DNA from: Caldilineaceae bacterium
GTDB lineage: Bacteria > Chloroflexota > Anaerolineae > Caldilineales > Caldilineaceae
Direction: 5' to 3'
Length of the DNA stretch: 64,000 bases
Assembly (NCBI GenBank): GCA_022827195.1
Contig: JAJDTL010000004.1
Span: 186,001-250,000, forward strand
Below, one piece after another: positions 43,271 through 54,418 of this stretch. Under the pieces are notes generated by a model, which did not search any database, was not told where the DNA came from, and saw nothing but the letters and a program-made list of their open reading frames with translations. The position numbers were made by a program, and so were the translations under genes. Numbering within the stretch: the first letter of the stretch is position 1; every line of letters starts with the position of its first letter.

Positions 43271-45598
43271 TCAGCGCGGAAGGGGATGCGCGTACAGCGC
43301 AGAACTCGTCAAAATGTACAACATTCCGGTTTGTTCGTCCAGGTAGAGCCCCCTCAAACCTGCCAACGCCATGTCTTCGGCGTCAACGAACTGCTCAATA
43401 TAGCGGCCCTCTTTGTCGTAAACGAGTATGCGTTCCTCGGTTGCGTCGGCGACATAGAGCGTTCCGTCGGCGTTGTCATCCAGCACGAGGTCGACGAGCA
43501 AGCCCCCCAACCCCGGGATCCGCTCCAGACTGAACGGCAGCTGTTCTCCCTGGCGATAGCGCAGTACGGTTCCGTCCTCGGTCATGAGCCAGATGTCCCC
43601 ATCTATGCCCATGGCCACCAGCCCGGAGAGATCGCCTTGAACCTGCTCATCGAACCAGTTCACGGGCGCTTCGTCGTAGTCCAACCCGGCCGGCGTGTAG
43701 CGGAAGATCTGATTCTCCCGCTCATCCGCGAGGTAGAGCCGGCCATTGTAAATGGCCAGCTGCCCAATGCTTCCCAAGGCACTCTGACCGGCCAGCTGCA
43801 AGTGTGTGGCCCCGTCAAATCGGTTGTAGCGGAAGACGTTGTTGTTCCGGTCGAGCACCAGCAGGCTGGCCTTCTCCGCAAAGCCCAATATCCGCGGCTG
43901 CCAGGCAATGTCCACGATCCTCCCCACTGTGACACCGGATACAATATCACCTTCCCGCAGTACAGCACCGCTGTTTTCGTCAAGCAGCGTCCGGTCCGAG
44001 TTGGTCCGGTAATGCTCGATCAGCTGCCTGCTGCTGTCCAAAACATAGATGTCCTGGTCTGAGACGACGATCCGTTGCGGTGAAGCCTCCGCGGGGTACT
44101 CCAGCAACGGTATGTCAAGAGAGTATAGCGCCCGGACCTGGAGCAACTCCTGCAGTTGGGTCGCGATGACCTGCGACATCTCCTGGATCTGTTCGGTATC
44201 ACCGACAAGAACGACTGCCTCGTCCAGGTATCGCTGCGACTCGCTCAGCGCCGCCCTTGCCGTGGCACTGTCATCGACATCCAGGGCCTGCTGCACCTCC
44301 AACAGTTTACTGCCAGCCAGGTCGACCAGCTGAATCCCTTCCTCTTGGTTGAGACTGCCTTCTCGCAAAAAAGCTGCACCCACAACCGCAGACGTCAGAA
44401 GCGGAATCAAAACCGCAATCGAAAGAAACAGTCTGCGACGGTTCCCTTTCGTCGGCTCGGGAGGCGCATACCCCGGCAAGGCCGGAAGCTGCAGGCGTTC
44501 GGCGGCTTGTGGTGCTTCAGGTTGGGGTGGCTGCTGCTCAGGCTGAGGCTCTGGCTCCGGCACTGGCTGTTGACCGGAATCTGCTTCGTCATGGGAGACC
44601 GCTGCCTGCTTCTTTGAATCTTCAGGCAAGAGATCCTGAAACAGTCCCGACATCCATCGTCCAGGTCTGGACAGGAAACTGAATGCCCGCCTGTACCAGG
44701 GGCCGCGCAACTTCAAAAAGGGACGGAACGGCACAGCCAGCTGATGCTGCATCGTTGGCGCGCTTGGAAGATCGTCCGCCCCGACGTCGCGTCGGCTCCG
44801 GAATGGAATTATCGACCTTCTGCCGGCATCGTCGGATATACCCCGCACCGGGGGCGCTGCCCCGACCGCGGTCGGCAGCCTCGAGTTTGGCTCCCCGTCG
44901 TGCCCCGTCGCAGGCTGCTCCGAGTAGACGAGCAGTAGGCCCAGCAAGGGCAAGTTCTCTCCCTGCTCCCGCAAATGCGCGACCATGTCGTGCATGTTTG
45001 CCACCGACGTGCTCACAATCGCGCCGCCGATCGTCCTGACGTCAGATTGCAGGAACCACTCGCTCTCTCCCAGAAAGAGAACGTCATCCTGCTCTAGCTT
45101 GTGCCGGTAGACATGAATGTTTGGCTGCGACTCTCTACCCAGCGGCCCCGTATAGCGGTCGGCGTCCAGCGGAAACTGGTCGAGACGTTGCTCGGTCGAT
45201 ATGAGCGCCATCGGCGGCCCTGCAGCGGCAATCACGAGGTGCCCCTGCACGATCGCGGCGCAGATCATTCCTGCTTCCAGATCGATGTCCGGGCTGCGTC
45301 GATTCAGGTCCCGCAGAGACTCATGCGCGCTGTTGATCGCCCGCTTCAGAACCGTGCTTACAGGCCCGCTCGCCGAGTAGTAGGTCAGCTCGATGATCGA
45401 CTGCATCTCGCGCACGGCAAAGCTGCTGACGGAGCTGCCGCCTATCAATTCGATCAAAATGTACAGGTTTCCCCGCGCAGACCTCTCGTCATCGAACGCC
45501 GGCTCAATCCTCATCAAGTGATTGGCGCGCGGGTTGCGATGGTCCATCAAGAACGCGTGATGAATCCTACCGGGGCTGGGAGATGCGGTACTTGCCAT
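43271..45598 (-). CDS. PP2C-like domain, membrane helix and NHL-type beta-propeller protein
   Basis: 775 residues. The first 240 residues resemble a PP2C phosphatase fold (GMICAAIVQGHLVIAAAGPPMALI, DDVLFLGESEWFL) but the metal-binding Asp motifs are not evident, so it is probably catalytically inactive. A disordered Pro/Gln/Glu region is followed by a membrane helix (RRLFLSIAVLIPLLTSAVVGAAF), a helical segment, and an extracellular six-bladed-like propeller with repeats such as QDIYVLDSSRQLIEHY, GRLYLADERENQIFRY and GTLYVADATEERILVY. It may be an envelope sensor linking outside binding to inside regulation. It lies about 80 nt upstream of the LCP promoter region. Confidence 0.8.
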   Translation of the reverse strand: MASTASPSPGRIHHAFLMDHRNPRANHLMRIEPAFDDERSARGNLYILIELIGGSSVSSFAVREMQSIIELTYYSASGPVSTVLKRAINSAHESLRDLNRRSPDIDLEAGMICAAIVQGHLVIAAAGPPMALISTEQRLDQFPLDADRYTGPLGRESQPNIHVYRHKLEQDDVLFLGESEWFLQSDVRTIGGAIVSTSVANMHDMVAHLREQGENLPLLGLLLVYSEQPATGHDGEPNSRLPTAVGAAPPVRGISDDAGRRSIIPFRSRRDVGADDLPSAPTMQHQLAVPFRPFLKLRGPWYRRAFSFLSRPGRWMSGLFQDLLPEDSKKQAAVSHDEADSGQQPVPEPEPQPEQQPPQPEAPQAAERLQLPALPGYAPPEPTKGNRRRLFLSIAVLIPLLTSAVVGAAFLREGSLNQEEGIQLVDLAGSKLLEVQQALDVDDSATARAALSESQRYLDEAVVLVGDTEQIQEMSQVIATQLQELLQVRALYSLDIPLLEYPAEASPQRIVVSDQDIYVLDSSRQLIEHYRTNSDRTLLDENSGAVLREGDIVSGVTVGRIVDIAWQPRILGFAEKASLLVLDRNNNVFRYNRFDGATHLQLAGQSALGSIGQLAIYNGRLYLADERENQIFRYTPAGLDYDEAPVNWFDEQVQGDLSGLVAMGIDGDIWLMTEDGTVLRYRQGEQLPFSLERIPGLGGLLVDLVLDDNADGTLYVADATEERILVYDKEGRYIEQFVDAEDMALAGLRGLYLDEQTGMLYILTSSALYAHPLPR

Positions 45599-45878
45599 AG
45601 TATTTCAGAATTGCAGCGGGGACATTGGCCGCAGCAGTCGTCGATGTTAGAATGTGCGGACCCTTCCGGCACCTCAATGGAATTGGTCCAGAGGTTCTGC
45701 TTCTACTGAGTCCAACTCTAATTGTACACCTTGCCGAAATAGCGTACAAGCGCAGTTTCAGACGCGATTCGTCTGTTTGGTTGCCGATTTGACGCCGATG
45801 TCCGCAAGAACGGTGGGTAACCTGTGGCCAGACAACAGTAGATTCCAAGAGAAGCAAAGTCTGAATCCACGGCGTTCT

Positions 45879-46952
45879 ATGAGAATCGGAATCGTAGGCG
45901 GGCAAAACAGTGGAAAGACCACCATATTCAACGCCCTGACCCGCAGCAAGGCCGCGACAGCCGGCTACTCCAGCGGCCAGGTTGAAATCCACACCGCTGT
46001 CGTAGATGTCCCCGATTCGCGATTGGACCGCCTCGCAGAGATATTCGCACCCCGTCCCGCCGTATACGCCCAGGTCACATTCAGCGACATCGCCGGTATG
46101 ACCGAGGGCATCGGCAAAGAGGGCAGTATCCAAGGACCGCTGCTGAATGCAATCGCCCTGAACGACGCCCTGCTATTGGTGGCGCGCTCCTTTAGCAACC
46201 CTGCCGTGCCCCACCCTCGAGATCGCGTCGATCCAACTGCTGACTTTGACGCAATTGAAACCGAGTTCTTGCTCAATGACATGGTTACAATCGAGAATCG
46301 ACTCGAACGAATCGCCGCGCAGCGGTCGCGCGCCCTTTTGGAAGAAAGGCAGCGAATGGCGCGCGAGGAGCTCTTGCTGGAACGGCTCTACCCTGTCCTT
46401 GAAGAAGGAACGCCCCTGCGCAAAGCCGTCGTCAGCGCAGACGAAGCCAAAATGCTGGCCGGTTTCGGATTCCTCAGCCTCCTGCCTCTCCTGCGGGTGG
46501 TCAATGCCGGCGATGACGACGACGAAAGCCAGTACGAACATCTGCTCGACAGCGAAACTTTCTTCCTGCGCGGCCGCCTCGAGGCCGACATCGCCCTGAT
46601 GCCTCCACAGGAGGCCGCCGAGTTTCTTGCCGAGTTCGGCATCGCCGAGCCGGGCCTCGACCGCGCCATTCGACGCTGCTACACGCTTCTCGGTTTGATC
46701 AGCTTTTTCACGGTCGGCGACAACGAGGTCCGCTCTTGGGCCGTGACCGCCGGCTCAGCCGCCCCTGCGGCCGCCGGCGTTGTCCACACCGATATGGAGC
46801 GAGGATTCATCCGCGCCGAAACAGTCCACTTCGAAGACCTCGTGTCATCAGGCAGCATGGCCGAAGCCCGCAAGCGCGGCTTGCTGCGACTGGAAGGCAA
46901 GGATTACCAGGTCCGTGACGGCGACATTCTTCAGTTTCGCTTCCGGGTCTGA
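45879..46952 (+). CDS. YchF-like P-loop GTPase/ATPase with TGS domain
   Basis: 357 residues. G1 motif GIVGGQNSGKTTIFNAL (YchF normally has G-x-P-N-V-G-K-S-T, so this is a divergent member), G3 FSDIAGMTEGIG, and a C-terminal TGS-type domain (RSWAVTAGSAAPAAAGVVHTDM, GFIRAETV...VRDGDILQFRFRV). YchF proteins bind the ribosome and hydrolyse ATP; the divergent G1 suggests a paralogue rather than the housekeeping copy. I start at ATG 45879, where the G1 strand begins; an in-frame 75-residue extension upstream lacks domain content. Confidence 0.85.
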   Translation: MRIGIVGGQNSGKTTIFNALTRSKAATAGYSSGQVEIHTAVVDVPDSRLDRLAEIFAPRPAVYAQVTFSDIAGMTEGIGKEGSIQGPLLNAIALNDALLLVARSFSNPAVPHPRDRVDPTADFDAIETEFLLNDMVTIENRLERIAAQRSRALLEERQRMAREELLLERLYPVLEEGTPLRKAVVSADEAKMLAGFGFLSLLPLLRVVNAGDDDDESQYEHLLDSETFFLRGRLEADIALMPPQEAAEFLAEFGIAEPGLDRAIRRCYTLLGLISFFTVGDNEVRSWAVTAGSAAPAAAGVVHTDMERGFIRAETVHFEDLVSSGSMAEARKRGLLRLEGKDYQVRDGDILQFRFRV

Positions 46953-46987
46953 TGCAGCCACTGTTTCGCGTTTGCGCCACTCTGTTT

Positions 46988-47016
46988 TTGTCCGTCGTGA
47001 CGATAATATGTATACT
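46988..47016 (+). promoter_or_regulatory. Promoter of the S1-domain gene
   Basis: TTGTCC (-35) and TATACT (-10) with a 17-nt spacer. The predicted start near 47023 gives a 44-nt leader containing GAGGAG before ATG 47067. Confidence 0.6.
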
Positions 47017-47066
47017 GCTTTTCGGTGTTGCGCAGGGACAGCACCAATCCCTATGAGGAGCATAAG

Positions 47067-47888
47067 ATGACTGAGGAAACCCGTACCGTCGAGGAAGAAT
47101 CGGCAGAAGCCTCTGCCAAGGAAGCGGACGCCGGCAAGAAGGTGGTTCGGCTGAGCGTCGGCCAGGAGATGAGCGGCACCATCAAGCAGGTGACCGACTT
47201 TGGCGCATTTGTCGATATCGGGGCCGGCCGCGACGGCCTCGTTCACATCTCGGAACTCTCGGCTGGCCGCGTCAATAACGTCAAAGAGTTCGTCGAGGAA
47301 GGCCAGACAGTCACCGTATGGATCAAGCGGCTGAACCGCGAACGCAACCGCATCAGCCTCACCATGATCTCGCCCGACACCAAGACGATTCGCGACCTGC
47401 AGGAGGGAGAGCTCGTCGAAGGCGTCGTTTCCCGCATGGTGCCCTACGGCGCATTTGTCGACATCGGCGTCGGCACCGACGCACTCCTTCATGTGCGCGA
47501 AATGGGAAATAACTTCGTCCAGAAGCCGGAAGATGTGGTCGAAGTTGGCGAAAAGATGGAAGTCCGCATCGTCACCATCAACCGCCGCCGCCGCCAGATC
47601 GACGTCAGCATCAAAGGGCTGCGCGACGAGCCCGAGTCCGAAGAGGGTGGATTGGACGATGCCGAGGCTGCTCTGGCCGATGACGCCGACGGCCAGGTTG
47701 TGGACAGATTCGAAGACATGGAAGTCCTCTCGCCTATGGAGCTGGCATTCAAACGCGCCATGGAGTCCGACGGCGGGCAGGAGATCGTACAGCCCCGCAG
47801 CGACCGCCGCCGCCGCAACCGCAAGCACCGCGCAAGAGCCATGCAGGCCGAAATTATCCAGCGAACACTGGAAACAATGCGAGAGTAG
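47067..47888 (+). CDS. Protein with two S1 RNA-binding domains
   Basis: 273 residues. Two S1 domains: GQEMSGTIKQVTDFGAFVDIGAGRDGLVHISEL (about residues 30-105) and GELVEGVVSRMVPYGAFVDIGVGTDALLHVREM (about 115-190). The acidic middle and the basic C-terminal tail (RSDRRRRNRKHRARAM) should be flexible, the latter likely to bind RNA or ribosomes. It resembles ribosomal protein S1-like or YugI-like general RNA-binding proteins. GAGGAG precedes ATG 47067 and a good promoter lies upstream. Confidence 0.9.
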   Translation: MTEETRTVEEESAEASAKEADAGKKVVRLSVGQEMSGTIKQVTDFGAFVDIGAGRDGLVHISELSAGRVNNVKEFVEEGQTVTVWIKRLNRERNRISLTMISPDTKTIRDLQEGELVEGVVSRMVPYGAFVDIGVGTDALLHVREMGNNFVQKPEDVVEVGEKMEVRIVTINRRRRQIDVSIKGLRDEPESEEGGLDDAEAALADDADGQVVDRFEDMEVLSPMELAFKRAMESDGGQEIVQPRSDRRRRNRKHRARAMQAEIIQRTLETMRE

Positions 47889-48018
47889 CCACTCTTGGAT
47901 TCTATCAACGCTTCAGGCGGCGGATGCCAATGACTCCGTCGCCTTTTTGATTGGCGGCGCTGCAGCACGGATTCATGGAATTGGCTCGTTGCCACAGACG
48001 GAGGGAGCTGACTGGACC

Positions 48019-48768
48019 GTGGAACTACAAGATGGCGTGGCACTGGTAACCGGCGGAGCGCACCGCGTCGGCAGAGCCATCACGCTGGAAATCGCCCGCG
48101 CCGGCGCCAACGTTGTGATCCTCTTCAACTCCTCCGACGGACCGGCGCAAGAGACCGCCCGCGATGCCCGTGCGCTCGGCGTAGAGGCGATGACCGTCCA
48201 GTGCGATGTCAGCGATCTGAGCGCCGTCCAGGAGATGGCAAAGGCGGTCCGTGACCGATTCGGACGTCTCGACCTGCTCGTTAACGCCGCCGACCTTTTC
48301 GACGCACATCCCGTCCCCACCGAGGACTACGATAGGTGGCGCCGCGTGATCGACGTATCGCTTCATGGCAGCTTCTACGTGAGCAATGAGCTCGCGCCCC
48401 TTCTGCTCGAGCGGCCGCAGGCCGCTATCGTCAACATCGTCGACATATCGGTCTGGCACGCCTGGCCCAACTTCACCGCCCACGCCGTAGCCAAATCTGG
48501 CCTGCTCGCACTTACGCGGCAACTTGCGCTCGAGTTGGCGCCCACAGTGCTCGTCAACGCAGTCGCCCCCGGTCACGTCATGCCCCAGCCACACTACAAC
48601 GAGGAGTTTCTCCGGCGCAGCGCAGGCCGCACGCTTCTGAAGCGCTGGGGCACGCCCGAAGACGTCGCCACCGCTGTCCGCTTCCTCGCCCAATCCGACT
48701 ACATTACCGGCGAAGTCCTCCGCGTCGACGGCGGCGAGTTGATCGCCTTGCGTTCCGAAGACCTCTGA
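48019..48768 (+). CDS. Short-chain dehydrogenase/reductase with His at the catalytic Tyr position
   Basis: 249 residues. The NAD(P) motif is ALVTGGAHRVGRAI (pteridine-reductase-like variant), with QCDVSD and LLVNAAD. The active-site region reads NIVDISVWHAWPNFTAHAVAKSG: Ser144 and Lys159 are in place, but the Tyr of Y-x-x-x-K is His155 (codon CAC). C-terminal VNAVAPGHVMP and ITGEVLRVDGG are normal. The enzyme may be inactive, a binding protein, or use a different acid. GTG 48019 is the best start; GGAGG lies a little far upstream. Confidence 0.86.
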   Translation: MELQDGVALVTGGAHRVGRAITLEIARAGANVVILFNSSDGPAQETARDARALGVEAMTVQCDVSDLSAVQEMAKAVRDRFGRLDLLVNAADLFDAHPVPTEDYDRWRRVIDVSLHGSFYVSNELAPLLLERPQAAIVNIVDISVWHAWPNFTAHAVAKSGLLALTRQLALELAPTVLVNAVAPGHVMPQPHYNEEFLRRSAGRTLLKRWGTPEDVATAVRFLAQSDYITGEVLRVDGGELIALRSEDL

Positions 48769-48941
48769 ACGTACCGTCTGGTAGCAAAGCCTGAAGAGGG
48801 GCACCCCCTGCCTCCAATCAGTTGCCGCCAGCGGCGAGAAATGGTAAATTCAGGCAAGCCATCGCATCGCAGGGATGGCCAAACGCGACGGTGCGGCACC
48901 GGTTCGCGTCTTGCTGTGAAGCCGCGTTGAAAGGAAAGCCC

Positions 48942-49847
48942 GTGGACCCGCTCACTGCTTTCTCAATCGAACTCGAATCGAGCGCCGACCGGCCCGAAAG
49001 ACTTGCCCTGACGATCGGCACTCTCGTCGATAGCGCACTCGACGTCGAGGCCGGCATCCGCCGGCTCGACGAGCTAGCCGATCAGGTCGAACAGCGTATG
49101 CCCGCCGGCGCGATCGGCCGCGCCCGCGCCGAAGCGCTGATCACAGTTCTCCATGACCAGATGGAGTTCCGCGGCAACGTGGAAAACTACTATGATCCCG
49201 TCAACAGCTTTCTGCACCGCGTGCTCGATACGCGGCTCGGCCTGCCGATTACACTCAGCCTCCTCTACATTGCCATCGGCCGCCGCCTCGGGATTCGACT
49301 TCAAGGAATGGGTTTCCCCGGCCACTTCATGCTCGAATACCGCGATCCCGCCGGCGTCTGGCTCCTCGACCCGTTCCACGGCAAAGTCGTTGCTCTCGAT
49401 GAACTGACCAATTACCTGTCGCGGCTCTTCCAGGAAACGTTACGGACGCCGGTTGCGCTTGAGAACTACAGAGTCGACACCAATGCGCTGATTTTGAGAG
49501 TCCTCAACAATCTTCGCGCCATATATGTCTCGCAGCACAGCCTGCCGAAAGCTCTTGGCGTTCTGGATTTCATGCTGCTTGTCGAACCGGAGGAGGCCAG
49601 CCTCCGGCGCGATCGCGCACTGCTGCACTTTGGTTCTCGCAACCTGCTCGCCGCCGAGATCGACCTGCGCCGCTACTTCCAGCTCAATGGCTGCCTGCAT
49701 CTATTCAGGGGTGAAGTCGAGATGGTGCCCGGCACTATCCCCTATGGAGCATGGCTACCCGAAGCGGAGCAGCCGGCGACCGGTGAAGAGAGGCGTCTTC
49801 TCACCGTGCTCAGGAAGATTCGGGAAGAGATCCGGAGGCTGAATTAG
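48942..49847 (+). CDS. SirB1-like transglutaminase-fold protein with TPR tail
   Basis: 301 residues. The SirB1 domain is marked by NYYDPVNSFLHRVLDTRLGLPITLSLLYIAIGRRLGI and GMGFPGHFMLEYRDP; as usual in this family, a transglutaminase-type Cys is not evident. The C-terminal part (ALILRVLNNLRAIYVSQHSLPKALGVLDFMLLVEP) is TPR-like. No activity is established for the family. GTG 48942 has AAAGGAA just upstream; in-frame sequence before it is not supported. It ends one base before the plsC-like start. Confidence 0.87.
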   Translation: MDPLTAFSIELESSADRPERLALTIGTLVDSALDVEAGIRRLDELADQVEQRMPAGAIGRARAEALITVLHDQMEFRGNVENYYDPVNSFLHRVLDTRLGLPITLSLLYIAIGRRLGIRLQGMGFPGHFMLEYRDPAGVWLLDPFHGKVVALDELTNYLSRLFQETLRTPVALENYRVDTNALILRVLNNLRAIYVSQHSLPKALGVLDFMLLVEPEEASLRRDRALLHFGSRNLLAAEIDLRRYFQLNGCLHLFRGEVEMVPGTIPYGAWLPEAEQPATGEERRLLTVLRKIREEIRRLN

Positions 49848-50596
49848 CGTGAGATTCAAGGTCCCCGCCGACGCCTCCCGCCTGTGGCGGTCCTGCTATC
49901 GTATCATCTACGCAATTCGCCCTCTCTTCTGCTCGCTGCAGGTCGAGGGTGTCAAAAACGTGCCGCCAGAGGGCGGCGTAGTCCTGGCCTGCAATCATCC
50001 CGGCGGACTGGACAGCTTTGTTCTCGGTTTTACTTGCCCCCGCCAGGTCTACTATATGGCCAAGCGCGAGCTGTTCAACGTCCACCCGGTCATGACCTAC
50101 CTGCTATACCGGATCGGCGCATTTCCCATCAATCGCGGCGCCAGCGACACTGCCGCCATCGAATTCAGCATCAAGCTCGTGCGGGAGGGACGCGTTCTGG
50201 GGATGTTTCCGGAAGGAACGCGCAATCGCGGCAAGCCTCTGCGGCGCGGCAAGAGCGGGGCCGTCCGGATTGCCATTGAAGCCGACGCGCCAGTCGTGCC
50301 CGTCACCGTCCTCGGCATTCCGCACCTGCACAGGCATTGGTACAACCCGTTCAGGCGAACACGGATCGCCGTTCGCTTCGGTCAGCCGTTTCACTTTAGC
50401 AGTGGGACAGTTGAGGATGTCGCCGAATACACGCACGAGGTAATGCGGGCAATGGCCCGCATGATGCCGCCCGAACTGCGCGGCCACTACAGTGAGGACG
50501 AGGCCCCCGCAGGGGCCGATTCACAGGATTCTACCGGCGGCGCCAGCCGCCGGCAAGAGGGCATCGAGGCCCCCCGCCAGGGTCCCGCCCGGCCAG

Positions 50597-51651
<1,055 letters not shown>

Positions 51652-51655
<4 letters not shown>

Positions 51656-53496
51656 TGCTGAACCTCCTGCGCGACATTAAGTACTTCGTCAACAATAAAA
51701 CGGGCGCTCAGCGGCAGCCCATCGCATTTGGCGATCGATTTGAGCTTCATAGCCTGGCGCGGCTCCTCCGTCGTAAGTATCGAATGGAGCTGACCGTCAC
51801 CGTTGGCCTCTATCACACAAATTGTCGAGTATCGGTCAATGAAGTCGCGTACGGCATCTCCGATCGGCAGCGCCCGCAATCGCAGATAGCCCGTCGCCAC
51901 CCCCTCGCCGGCCAGCCGGTCGCGCGCCTCCTCGATGCCGTCGTGATTGCTGCCAAGACTGATAATCCCGATGCCGGCGTCGTCCGAGTCGTCGACCACC
52001 GGCTCCGGCACCAAACCCCTTGCCGTCTCCAGCTTCCGCCGCAAACGCAACAGGTTCTCCTCCCAGTCGTCCGGCCTCTCGCTGTAATACCCGTACTCGT
52101 TGTGCCCCGTCCCGCGCGTGAAATACGCCGCCATATTGTGCTTCGTGCCAGGCAGCGTTCGATATGTAATGCCGTCGCCGTCGACATCCATGTAGCGCGC
52201 CCACACGCCCTGCCGCTCTTCCAGGTCCTGCGCGCTCAGGACCTTGCCGCGCTTGAACGGCTCCTCGGAATACTCGAACGGTTCCGATATGTGCGCATTC
52301 ATGCCCAGGTCCAGGTCGCTCAGCACGATGACGAGCGTCTGCAGCTCCTCAGCCAAATCGAACGCCACGCGGCCGAACTCAAAGCATTCGGCCGGGTTCG
52401 CCGGAAACAGCACGACGTGCCGCGTGTCGCCATGACTGAGGTAGTAGGCGGCATGGATGTCGCCCTGCGACGTGCGCGTCGGCAGCCCGGTGCTCGGCCC
52501 CATCCTCTGTATGTCCCAAATCACCGCGGGGACCTCGGCGAAATAGGCCAGCCCGGCGAACTCCGCCATCAGGCTGATGCCCGGGCCGCTCGTGCAGGTC
52601 ATCGCCCGCGCGCCCGTCCAACCCGCGCCCACAACCATCCCGATCGCCGCCATCTCGTCCTCTGCCTGCACGACCGCAACCGTCGACTTGCCTGTCTCCG
52701 GGTCCGACCGCAGCTCGTCAGCATACTTCTCAACCGACTCGGCCAGACTCGACGACGGCGTAATCGGATACCAGGAGGCCAGCGACAGGCCGCCCGCCAG
52801 CGCCCCAAGCGCGCCGGCCGTGTTGCCGTCCACCAGGATCTTGCCCTCGTTGAAGCCCGACATCCGCTCTACGCGATAAACGTCGTGCGGCTCGACGTGC
52901 TCCCGCGCCCAGTCGATGGCATGTTCAACCATGTCCATGTTGAGCCGGACCGCGCTCGCCTTGCCCGCAAAATGGTGATCGAGCGCCGCCTCCACTTCCG
53001 CCGCGTCGATTCCCAGCAACTCCGTCAGCGCACCGACATAGACCATGTTGGCTACGTAGTCACGCAGGGCATGGGGCAGTTTCGCCGCCTTGACCAGCTC
53101 TTTGACCGGCATCCCGTAATACGTAACGTCCTTGCGCCGGTTCGCAATCGGCAACGAGTCGTCATAAAGGATTACGCCGCCCGCGACCGTGCGCTCCATA
53201 TCCTCCGTCACCGTCCGCCCGTTCATGCATACCTGAACATCTGTCATCTCCCGCCGGCCCAGGTAGCCCTCTTTGCTCAGGCGGATGATGTACCAGGTCG
53301 GCAGGCCCTGAATGTTGCTGGGAAACAGGTTCTTGCCGTTGATCGGGATGCCCATCTTGAACAGCGCCCGCAGCAGCACGCCGTTGCTCGTCTGGCTTCC
53401 CGACCCGTTCGCCGTCGCTACGTTGATCACAAAGTCATTGACGGTTGCAGAGGCAACCTGCTGCAAGGTCGGCTCTTCCCGCACTGCAACGCTCAT
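51652..53496 (-). CDS. korA: 2-oxoacid:ferredoxin oxidoreductase alpha subunit (gamma-alpha fusion)
   Basis: 614 residues. The N-terminal gamma domain begins DFVINVATANGSGSQTSNGVLLRALFKMG; the alpha domain has the conserved WYPITPSSSLAE near residue 245 and AEDEMAAIGMVVGAGWTGARAMTCTSGPG, typical of KorA. LPIGDAVRDFIDRYSTICVIEANGDGQL belongs to the C-terminal domain III. It is co-translated with the upstream regulator (4-nt overlap) and with korB. Acts in the cytoplasm in the oxidative or reductive TCA cycle. Confidence 0.93.
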
Positions 53497-54221
53497 GCTG
53501 GTCTCCTTACCTCGTGACCCCGTTCGATGCCGGTCGGCCCGTTCGCGCCGTTGCGCCTGACGCCCCGTGTACGCAGGAGCAGCAAGTGTTCTTCGTTCAA
53601 CAATCTGGCCCTTTCGTACTCTCCCTGCTGAATCGCACCGGCAATCCTCTGGTGATAGTCCCAGACCTCGGTCAGATAGTCGTAGTCGGCGTACAGGTTC
53701 AGCTCAACCGCCTCGTACGCGTCCCAATACGCCTCCAGCAGCCCCGTCGCAAACAGATTGTCCAGCCGCCTGAAGATCGTCATGTGGAAAGCGCGGTGTT
53801 CCTGGTGCGGAATCTGAATCCGGCTCTGCTGCAGCTTGTGCCACGCTCTTCCGACGTACTCGTCCAGCTCACTCTTGTCCTCCTCCGTCAACGCCTCCAC
53901 CGCCCGCCGCCAGAAAGCGCTCTCGATGCCATTCCGCAGTTCACCGAAGTCGCGAAAGAGCCGCTCATCCGTCGCCAGGCCGAACATCAGGCTGGCACGC
54001 GCCGCCGGTGTGAAACTGTAGTCGTTGCACTCGATGCCCCGACGCGGGCGCGCCGCCACCAACCCCAGCACGCGCGCGCCCTCCAACTGCTCGCGCAGTT
54101 TTCCGACACTGACCCCCAGCTCGACGCTCATCTCGTGCAACGAGGGCAGCCGCTCGCCGGGCGCAATACCGTGCGTGACGATGTAATCCAGAAACTCGGA
54201 GTCGTTTGGATTCTGTTTCAT
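53493..54221 (-). CDS. GntR-family (FCD domain) transcriptional regulator
   Basis: 242 residues. N-terminal winged helix (IAPGERLPSLHEMSVELGVSVGKLREQLEGARVLGLV) and C-terminal FCD-type ligand domain with HRAFHMTIFRRLDNLF, whose His is typical of metal or ligand binding. It is the first gene of the regulator-korA-korB operon, overlapping korA by 4 nt, so it probably controls its own operon in response to an organic acid. A strong promoter and a TTAATTA pair lie upstream. Confidence 0.9.
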   Translation of the reverse strand: MKQNPNDSEFLDYIVTHGIAPGERLPSLHEMSVELGVSVGKLREQLEGARVLGLVAARPRRGIECNDYSFTPAARASLMFGLATDERLFRDFGELRNGIESAFWRRAVEALTEEDKSELDEYVGRAWHKLQQSRIQIPHQEHRAFHMTIFRRLDNLFATGLLEAYWDAYEAVELNLYADYDYLTEVWDYHQRIAGAIQQGEYERARLLNEEHLLLLRTRGVRRNGANGPTGIERGHEVRRPA

Positions 54222-54263
54222 ATAGCTGGGTGGGGCCGTGCTGTGATGCGCACTGCAGCCCTG

Positions 54264-54282
54264 TTAATTATCGGATTAATTA
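54264..54282. promoter_or_regulatory. Putative operator: TTAATTA pair
   Basis: Two TTAATTA words 12 nt apart, each containing palindromic TAATTA, at about +17 to +35 of the predicted transcript start. Position suits autorepression by the GntR-type protein. Confidence 0.45.
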
Positions 54283-54305
54283 CATCAATACTATCAAACG
54301 GATTC

Positions 54306-54334
54306 ATTCTACTCGATCGCGTAAAGCAAGTCAA
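54306..54334 (-). promoter_or_regulatory. Promoter of the gntR-korA-korB operon
   Basis: TTGACT and TAGAAT on the minus strand with a 17-nt spacer, each one base from consensus. ATG 54221 lies about 80 nt downstream. Confidence 0.65.
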
Positions 54335-54418
54335 CTAACGAAATTGATGGGGTGGCGTTTGGCTGCAATGACGCGGCGCGTGCAGGTTCAGGTGCGTCCG
54401 TCTTGCAGCCGTGCGTGT

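Noticed and set aside
45654..45878. 75-codon N-terminal extension of the YchF-like GTPase
   Set aside because: YchF proteins begin right at the G1 strand; the extension has no domain content and ATG 45879 fits.
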